This document shows positions 59,267-64,000 of a DNA stretch of 64,000 bases, one piece after another. The stretch's first letter is position 1, and each line of letters opens with the position of its first letter. A program made the translations under genes and the position numbers. A model generated the notes under the pieces. That model searched no databases and had not been told where the DNA came from. It worked only from the letters and a program-made list of their open reading frames with translations. Source of the DNA: CAZGAQ01 sp964523405 (GTDB lineage: Bacteria > Planctomycetota > Phycisphaerae > UBA1845 > Fen-1342); assembly GCA_964523405.1 (NCBI GenBank), contig CAZGAQ010000009.1:88143-152142 (forward strand), written 5' to 3'.

Positions 59267-60664
59267 TCAGGCGCGGGCCGGCGGGGGTTTCAGACGCCAG
59301 GTGAAGGCCAGCAGGATAATGGCGACCAGCGTGCAGGCGAGGATCGCGTAGAGCACGATGTCCCAGGCGACTTGTGGGCCGGCCACGGCCTTGTAGTGCT
59401 TGAGTGCCCAGCCGAAGCCCTGGGCCTGCGCGGTGCGACCGAGGTAGCCGAACAGGCCGATGAAGCCGGCGGCGGTGCCGATGGCCTTCTTCGACGTGAG
59501 GTCGAGGGCCATGATCACAATGAGGTTGATGACGGGGTAGACGAAGAAGCCGATGACCGAGAGCATCGTCATGTCAAGCCAGAGATAGCCGGCGGGGGTC
59601 AGCAGAATCACGACGAACGCGGCCAGAATCGGGACGAGCGAGAGGACGGCGACCAGGCCGCGCCGGCCGCCGAGGCGGTCGGAGAGCCAGCCGAGGGCGA
59701 TGGTGGAGGGGATGCCGCCAAATTCGGTGACGAGGACGGCGATGCCGCCGCCGGTGAGCGTGGCGCCTTTGATCTCGCCGAGGTACTTCGGGCCCCAATC
59801 GAGCATGCTGTAGCGGGTGATGTAGGCGAAGAAGTTCGCGATGGCGAGCAGCCAAATGTACTTGTTGCCGAGCACGTGATGAATGAAAAGCTCACGGTAG
59901 GTTAGTTCGCGTTCGACCGTCGGTACGGGCGGCGGGGGCGGCGGCGGTGGAGCGCCGGGGACGGCCAGCACGGGAGCTGCGTCCGGCCGGTATTCCTCGA
60001 TGGGCGGCAGGCCGACGGACTGCGGCGTGTCGCGCAGGCGCCACAGCAGGTAGACGGCGCCGACGGCGGCGATGGCGCCGGGGATGTAGAAGGCGTACTG
60101 CCAGCCGCCGAGGTGGGCGGCGGTCCAGCCGGCGAGGGCGCCGGCGATGCCGCCGCCGATGTTGTGCGAGGTGTTCCAGATGCTGAATGTCAGGCCGCGC
60201 TCGTGCTTGCCGAACCAGTGGCCCATGGCGCGGCCGCAGGGGGGCCAGCCCATGCCCTGGAAGAGGCCGTTGAGGGCCCAGAGGGCGAGGTGGACGTGGT
60301 AGTTCGCGACGGCGCCGAAGGCGAAGTTGCAGGCGGCGGTGAGGAGCAGGCCGACGGCCATGAAAGTGCGGGGGTTGCTGCGGTCGGAGAGCGCGCCGAG
60401 GAGGAACTTGCCGACGCCGTAGCTGATGGCGGTGATCGCGAGGATGCTGCCGATCATGCCGTCGTCGTAGTGGAGCGCGTGCTCGACGTTCTTGGCGACG
60501 ACGGAGAAGTTGTTGCGAACGACGTAGAACGTGGCGTAGCCGAGGAAGGTGGCTTCCATGATCTGCAGGCGGAAGCGCGGATATTGGCGGCGGACCTCGG
60601 CGTCCGGCAGGCGGGCGACGTGCGGGGCCGCGGCGAAGAACCGGCGAACGGGGGCGAAGATCAT
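59267..60664 (-). CDS. MFS transporter, OPA family (GlpT/UhpT-like)
   Basis: Organophosphate:phosphate antiporter-like carrier of 465 residues with 12 helices and an unusually long central cytoplasmic loop (about 215-250) with a proline stretch. Marks are FLGYATFYVVRNNFSVVAKN in helix 1, GVGKFLLGALSDRSNPRTFM in helices 2-3, GLFQGMGWPPCGRAMGHWF in helix 4, and WNTSHNIGGGIAGALAGW, matching GlpT/UhpT. A glycerol-3-phosphate substrate is likely from context. ATG at 60664 has AAGGACT upstream and starts 21 bp after glpD. Confidence 0.92.
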   Translation of the reverse strand: MIFAPVRRFFAAAPHVARLPDAEVRRQYPRFRLQIMEATFLGYATFYVVRNNFSVVAKNVEHALHYDDGMIGSILAITAISYGVGKFLLGALSDRSNPRTFMAVGLLLTAACNFAFGAVANYHVHLALWALNGLFQGMGWPPCGRAMGHWFGKHERGLTFSIWNTSHNIGGGIAGALAGWTAAHLGGWQYAFYIPGAIAAVGAVYLLWRLRDTPQSVGLPPIEEYRPDAAPVLAVPGAPPPPPPPPVPTVERELTYRELFIHHVLGNKYIWLLAIANFFAYITRYSMLDWGPKYLGEIKGATLTGGGIAVLVTEFGGIPSTIALGWLSDRLGGRRGLVAVLSLVPILAAFVVILLTPAGYLWLDMTMLSVIGFFVYPVINLIVIMALDLTSKKAIGTAAGFIGLFGYLGRTAQAQGFGWALKHYKAVAGPQVAWDIVLYAILACTLVAIILLAFTWRLKPPPARA

Positions 60665-60685
60665 GGACGAGTCCTTACTAGAGGC

Positions 60686-62212
60686 CTACGAAGCGGCCGC
60701 GCCGGCGATCGTCGGGGCGTCCGGGGTTGTGCGGCGCGACGCGGCGGTCGACGCCGTGCGCCGGTGATAGCGCTGTAGCTCCTCGGCTTGCCGCGCGGCG
60801 TCCCAGCGCAGCGCTGCGCCCATCCACGCGGCGACTTCGGCCGCCAGCCGGCCGGGATCGGCGTGATCGTAATGCCAACCGGCCCGGCGGAGCAGGACGT
60901 CGTCGAGGTGAATTGCCCATTCTCTGGCGCAGTAGTGCTCGACGGCGGCGCGCGTGACGGGCGGCGGCACGAGGCTGCTGTAGGCGGTGTCGTCCGCGGC
61001 AAGCAGCGGCGTGGCGGCGGTGGTGGAGCGGGTGCGCGGGCGTCCCAACTCCGCCAGCAGGCGGTCAATGGTCTGCTCGGCCATCAGGCGATAGGTGGTC
61101 AGCTTGCCGCCGGCGACGTCCCACCAGCCGGGCTCGGGCGAGCGAATTTCGTGGGCGCGCGAGATGTCGGACGGGCCGCCGTTGGGGTCAGCGATGAGGG
61201 GGCGCACGCCGGCCCAGGTGCTGATGAGGTCGCGGTCGGTAAGGGCGGCGGCGGGAAATGCGCGATTGACGATGTCGAGGATGTAGCGGATGTCGGCCGG
61301 GTCGGTGCGGATATCGTCGAGCGGGCCGGTATAGTCAGTGTCGGTCGTGCCGAGGATGGTGCGGGGGCCCCAGGGGATCGCGAAGAGAATGCGGCTGCCG
61401 GCCGTCAGCACGACGGCGTCGGGGACGGGCAGGCGCGCGTGATCCACGACGAGGTGCACGCCCTTCGTGAGGCGCAGATGCACGCCGCTATGGGGCAATT
61501 GTGCAGCCCAAGGACCGGTGGCATTGACGACGGTGCGGGCGGTGACGTCGTGCGTGCGTGACGTTTCGCGGTCGACAACGCGGCAGGTCCAGCGGTCGGA
61601 CGCGCGTTCAGCGGAGTCGAGCGCGCAGTAGTTGAGGACCAGGGCGCCGGCGGCGCCGGCGGAACGCAGCGTGTCGAGCACGAGGCGGGCGTCGCTCGTG
61701 AGGCCGTCGTAGTAGCGGACGGCGCCGGTGAGGCCGTCGGTCTCTAGGCCGGGCAGGAGCGTGCGGACTTCGTCGCGGCTGAGGCCGCAGGAACGCCCGA
61801 GGTTGCGGCCGCCACAGAGCAGGTCGTAGAGCTTCACGCCGATGCGGAGCTTCCAGAGGGCCCACGGTCCCCACGGCGGACAGCGGTAGGTGGGGAAGAT
61901 GAAGGCGAGCGGGGCGGCCAGGTGCGGCGCGATGCGGTGGAGGATGCGTTTCTCGACGCTGGCTTCGCGCACGAGGCCGACGCGACCTTGGGCGAGGTAG
62001 CGCAGTCCGCCGTGGAGCAGGCGGCTGGAGCGGCTGCTGGTGCCGAAGGCGAAGTCGTGTTGCTCGACGAGGCCGACGCGCAGGCCGCGCAGCGCGGCGT
62101 CCCGCGCGACGCCGGCGCCGACGATGCCGCCGCCGACTACGAGGACGTCGAGCGGTTCGGCGGTGAGAGCCGCCAGCGTCTCCGTTCGCGGAAGTGGCAT
62201 CGCGGCGGTCAT
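60686..62212 (-). CDS. glpD: Aerobic glycerol-3-phosphate dehydrogenase
   Basis: FAD enzyme of 508 residues that oxidises glycerol 3-phosphate to dihydroxyacetone phosphate, passing electrons to quinone at the membrane. The FAD-binding start is LDVLVVGGGIVGAGVARDAA, then SSRLLHGGLRYLAQG (the FGTSSRS-HGGLRYL signature), and WAGVRPLIADPN and GGKLTTYRLMAE near the end. A C-terminal helical domain follows. ATG at 62212 overlaps the stop of the HAD gene (ATGA), so the two are translationally coupled; the frame continues 29 codons upstream without homology. It is the middle gene of the HAD-glpD-transporter operon. Confidence 0.95.
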   Translation of the reverse strand: MTAAMPLPRTETLAALTAEPLDVLVVGGGIVGAGVARDAALRGLRVGLVEQHDFAFGTSSRSSRLLHGGLRYLAQGRVGLVREASVEKRILHRIAPHLAAPLAFIFPTYRCPPWGPWALWKLRIGVKLYDLLCGGRNLGRSCGLSRDEVRTLLPGLETDGLTGAVRYYDGLTSDARLVLDTLRSAGAAGALVLNYCALDSAERASDRWTCRVVDRETSRTHDVTARTVVNATGPWAAQLPHSGVHLRLTKGVHLVVDHARLPVPDAVVLTAGSRILFAIPWGPRTILGTTDTDYTGPLDDIRTDPADIRYILDIVNRAFPAAALTDRDLISTWAGVRPLIADPNGGPSDISRAHEIRSPEPGWWDVAGGKLTTYRLMAEQTIDRLLAELGRPRTRSTTAATPLLAADDTAYSSLVPPPVTRAAVEHYCAREWAIHLDDVLLRRAGWHYDHADPGRLAAEVAAWMGAALRWDAARQAEELQRYHRRTASTAASRRTTPDAPTIAGAAAS

Positions 62213-63045
62213 GCGTGGCGACTCCCGGGCTGCGCGGCCTCGAGCAATTCGCCGAGTTGGGCGAGGCTGGGCAGGACGAGGTCGGGCGGAGTCGGGCAAC
62301 CGGCGACGTCGGTTTGGGTGGTTTCGCCGGTGAGCACGAGGGCGCCGACGGCGCCGGCACGGCGGGCCATCTCCATGTCCGTGTAGAGGCGGTCACCGGC
62401 CATCACGAGTTGGTTGGGCGTGAGGCCGTGACGGGCGAGGATGCCGGCGAGCATGTTCGGGTCGGGCTTGCCGAGGACGGCGTCGGGGCGGCGGCCGGTG
62501 GCGTGCTCGAGGCACGCGCAGAGGGAGCCGCAGTCGACGAGCGTGGTGGGCTGGTCGGTGGGGCAAGTGCGGTCCGGGTGCGTGGCGAAGAAGGGCTTGC
62601 CGCGGGTGAGCCACCAGGCCGTTTGGCAGAGGCGGGCGAAATCGAGGCCGGTATCGAAGCCGACGACGACGGCGTCGGGTTCGGTTTGGTGGGCAACCAG
62701 GGTGAAGCCGGCGGCGGTGAACTCGTCGCGTAGGCTGGGGGTGCCGAGGACGAAGAGTCGGCGAAGCTGCGGGTGCGTGCGGCGCAGGTAGTCGATGGTT
62801 GCGAGGCCGGACGTGTAGACCTGGTCGGACGTGGTCGGCAGGCCGAGCTGCTGCAGGTGGTGCAGGTATTCGGCGGCGCTGCGTGAGGAGTTGTTGGTGA
62901 GGAAGGTGTAGCCGATGCCGAGCGCGTCGAGCTGCGCGAGGAAGCGGCGCGAGAAGTCGAACAGGCGGCCGCCGAGGTAGACGGTACCGTCGAGGTCGAG
63001 GGCGACGTGGCGGATGCGGGTCAGGTCGGGAGCGGGCGTTGGCAC
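62209..63045 (-). CDS. HAD-IIA family phosphatase (NagD/glycerol-3-phosphate phosphatase-like)
   Basis: HAD-superfamily hydrolase of 278 residues. Motif I is ALDLDGTVYLG, motif II FLTNNSS, motif III the lysine of VLGKPDPNML and motif IV MAGDRLYTDMEMA. The C2-type cap domain lies between II and III, as in NagD, 4-nitrophenylphosphatase and phosphoglycolate/glycerol-3-phosphate phosphatases. In this operon, removing phosphate from glycerol 3-phosphate is a reasonable guess. The start is GTG at 63045 with GGAG six bases upstream. Its stop overlaps glpD by four bases. A strong terminator hairpin precedes it in the leader. Confidence 0.92.
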   Translation of the reverse strand: MPTPAPDLTRIRHVALDLDGTVYLGGRLFDFSRRFLAQLDALGIGYTFLTNNSSRSAAEYLHHLQQLGLPTTSDQVYTSGLATIDYLRRTHPQLRRLFVLGTPSLRDEFTAAGFTLVAHQTEPDAVVVGFDTGLDFARLCQTAWWLTRGKPFFATHPDRTCPTDQPTTLVDCGSLCACLEHATGRRPDAVLGKPDPNMLAGILARHGLTPNQLVMAGDRLYTDMEMARRAGAVGALVLTGETTQTDVAGCPTPPDLVLPSLAQLGELLEAAQPGSRHA

Positions 63046-63088
63046 GAGCTACTCCAAGTCGAGGTTCACCGCGGCGGCACGAGCGCGC

Positions 63089-63122
63089 AAAAAAGGCCCC
63101 TGCGACTGTCGCAGGGGCCTTT
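63089..63122 (-). terminator. Leader terminator/attenuator of the glpD operon
   Basis: AGGCCCCTGCG / CGCAGGGGCCT form an 11-bp perfect stem with a five-base loop, followed on the minus strand by six T. It lies 43 bp upstream of the HAD gene start. No gene on either strand ends just before it. In such a position it should stop transcription before the HAD-glpD operon unless an antiterminator acts; the GlpP gene is divergent and 100 bp away. Confidence 0.78.
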
Positions 63123-63179
63123 CTCTGGTTCTCTGGCCCGGCCGACGGTTTACCGTGCTGCCGTATATTGTCAGAATTC

Positions 63180-63209
63180 ACTTTACTGTTACGGTCGTTC
63201 TCAAGTCAA
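63180..63209 (-). promoter_or_regulatory. Candidate promoter of the glpD operon
   Basis: On the minus strand TTGACT (63204-63209) and TAAAGT (63180-63185) with an 18-bp spacer could start transcripts just upstream of the leader terminator. The -10 match is only moderate. Confidence 0.35.
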
Positions 63210-63220
63210 GGACAGAATGC

Positions 63221-63820
63221 ATGCGCAAGTCGGTGAAAGGTCCGGATTGTCGCGCGTGGCTGGCGAAACCCATTGTGCCCGTGTTCTGGCACCTGGAGCC
63301 GGGTGAAGAGGCGCTGCTGGCGCACGCGAGTCTGCTGTTTCTGCAGGGTGGGGAGCTGGTGGAGTTACCGGGGATGCTGGCGCGGCTGCGGAGCGGGGCG
63401 ACGGCGCGGCTGCCGATCATGCTGCACATTGATCTGCTGTCCGGGCTGACGAGCGACGAGGCGGGGTTGCGGTACCTGGCGGAGCTGGGGGGCATCGACG
63501 GGATCATCACGGTGCGGGGGCACCTGGTGGCGGCGGCGCGGCGGCTGGGGCTGGCGTCGATTCTGCTGCTGTTCCTGCAGGATGGGCGGGCTGTGGAGCG
63601 GGGGCTGCATGTGATCGAGCAGTCGCGGCCGGACATGGTGGAGCTGGTGCCGGGCGTGGCGGCGTTGGAGGTGGCGGAGGCGTTTGCACACGTGGGCGTG
63701 CCGCGGATCGCGGGCGGGCTGGTGCGGACGCCGGAGTTGGCGCAGCGCCTGCTGGCCAGCGGGTGTGCGGCCGTGAGCAGCAGTGCGGCGGGGCTGTGGG
63801 GGATGAACGGGGGGAAGTGA
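63221..63820 (+). CDS. glpP: Glycerol-3-phosphate responsive antiterminator GlpP
   Basis: RNA-binding regulator of 199 residues that, with glycerol 3-phosphate, prevents termination in the glp leader in Bacillus. The TIM-barrel-like family shows PIMLHIDLLSGLTSDEAGLR, DGIITVRGHLVAAARRLGL, PDMVELVPGVAALEVAEAF, VPRIAGGLVRTPEL and SGCAAVSSSAAGLWGMNG. ATG at 63221 has AAGGA eight bases upstream. It is divergent from the HAD-glpD-transporter operon, whose leader has a terminator hairpin, so it is likely to control it. After its stop the window ends in repeats. It is outside the Firmicutes, where GlpP is best known. Confidence 0.92.
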   Translation: MRKSVKGPDCRAWLAKPIVPVFWHLEPGEEALLAHASLLFLQGGELVELPGMLARLRSGATARLPIMLHIDLLSGLTSDEAGLRYLAELGGIDGIITVRGHLVAAARRLGLASILLLFLQDGRAVERGLHVIEQSRPDMVELVPGVAALEVAEAFAHVGVPRIAGGLVRTPELAQRLLASGCAAVSSSAAGLWGMNGGK

Positions 63821-63957
63821 CAGAGTAACAAAGTGACAACGGGGGCGGGGGCGGCGGGGGAGTGCAAACGTGCAAAGGTGAAAACGGGGGGCAAGGTGCG
63901 CACGGGGAGCGGGCAAGTCACAAAGTAACAAAGTGACAAGGGGGAACGGCGGGCGGT
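63821..63957. repeat. CAAAGTNAC-type short repeats
   Basis: GAGTAACAAAGTGACAA (about 63823-63839) and CACAAAGTAACAAAGTGACA (about 63919-63938) are imperfect copies of an AAAGT(A/G)AC unit with eight-base periodicity, about 96 bp apart. Similar in style to the ACGAAG stretch before cysA. No gene is seen between them. Confidence 0.55.
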
Positions 63958-64000
63958 CTAGAAGTACGCGCATTCATAGAAGAACGATAGCACGCGGGGC
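63958..64000 (-). CDS. Possible C-terminus of a gene cut by the right edge
   Basis: On the minus strand the last 43 bases read PRVLSFFYECAYF followed by TAG (63958-63960), and the frame is open to the window edge. The composition looks like a real protein end rather than intergenic DNA, but 14 codons are too few to be sure or to name a family. Confidence 0.3.
   Translation of the reverse strand, partial: PRVLSFFYECAYF

Noticed and set aside
1..64000. CRISPR arrays, tRNA or rRNA genes, prophage and insertion sequences
   Set aside because: No regularly spaced repeats with unique spacers, no tRNA-like cloverleaf, no transposase or phage genes were recognised. The only long tandem repeat is coding (28582-29195).

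Overview
The window is high-GC bacterial chromosome that most resembles a planctomycete (Phycisphaerae-like). The pointers are a secreted subtilisin with six-cysteine GACC tandem repeats plus a dockerin, a PEP-CTERM protein, a DUF1571 protein, a zinc-ribbon/SUFU protein, and many small unknown secreted proteins. No rRNA, tRNA, CRISPR array, insertion sequence or prophage was recognised. About 60 coding regions are supported, including one cut by the left edge and a possible one cut by the right edge. The + strand looks G-rich through most of the window whichever strand is coding, so it is probably the leading strand; this was judged by eye, not counted.

Layout. 0-3.3 kb: polysaccharide genes (two DegT/StrS sugar aminotransferases around an ExoA-like glycosyltransferase). 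3.3-10.2 kb: a cell-wall/sugar region with a lipoprotein N-acetylmuramoyl-L-alanine amidase divergent from murQ, a sodium:solute symporter, a zinc-ribbon/SUFU protein and a GHL10-type lipoprotein glycosidase. 10.3-17.7 kb: housekeeping (PolX, CDGSH protein, fmt-rsmB, STAS and CoA-binding proteins). 17.8-28.3 kb: a + strand run with a PAS/GAF histidine kinase and FixJ-like regulator, a membrane glycosyltransferase, asparagine synthase, an ABC exporter pair and a VTT-type membrane protein. 28.4-34 kb: the subtilisin and an ECF sigma/anti-sigma/periplasmic-protein operon. 34-42.6 kb: metabolic singletons (cyclodeaminase, tadA, EamA transporter, PEP-CTERM protein, leucyl aminopeptidase, YggX-like protein, Gfo/Idh/MocA oxidoreductase, alpha/beta hydrolase). 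42.6-47.2 kb: a sulfate ABC transporter operon (cysP-T-W-A) led by a ribbon-helix-helix regulator. 47.5-52.4 kb: ppa, a DUF2179 membrane protein, an MBL hydrolase, lexA with an overlapping upstream gene, and an HpnB-like glycosyltransferase. 52.4-59.1 kb: an unknown secreted protein, a second sodium symporter with a small membrane partner, a small lipoprotein, acylphosphatase and a glycogen debranching enzyme. 59.2-63.8 kb: a glycerol-3-phosphate locus in which glpP diverges from a HAD phosphatase-glpD-OPA transporter operon.

The best regulatory observations are three. (1) A strong terminator hairpin lies in the leader of the glpD operon, opposite the gene for the GlpP antiterminator. (2) A promoter upstream of the ribbon-helix-helix gene is overlaid by two operator-like sites 22 bp apart. 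(3) A near-consensus promoter for the lexA operon has an AT-rich palindrome over its -10 box, and an upstream gene overlaps lexA by 227 bp. Intergenic spaces repeatedly carry short palindromic elements of at least three families, which look like dispersed REP-type repeats. Nothing seen amounts with confidence to a wholly new system; the peptidoglycan-recycling arrangement and the unknown small proteins are the most open items.
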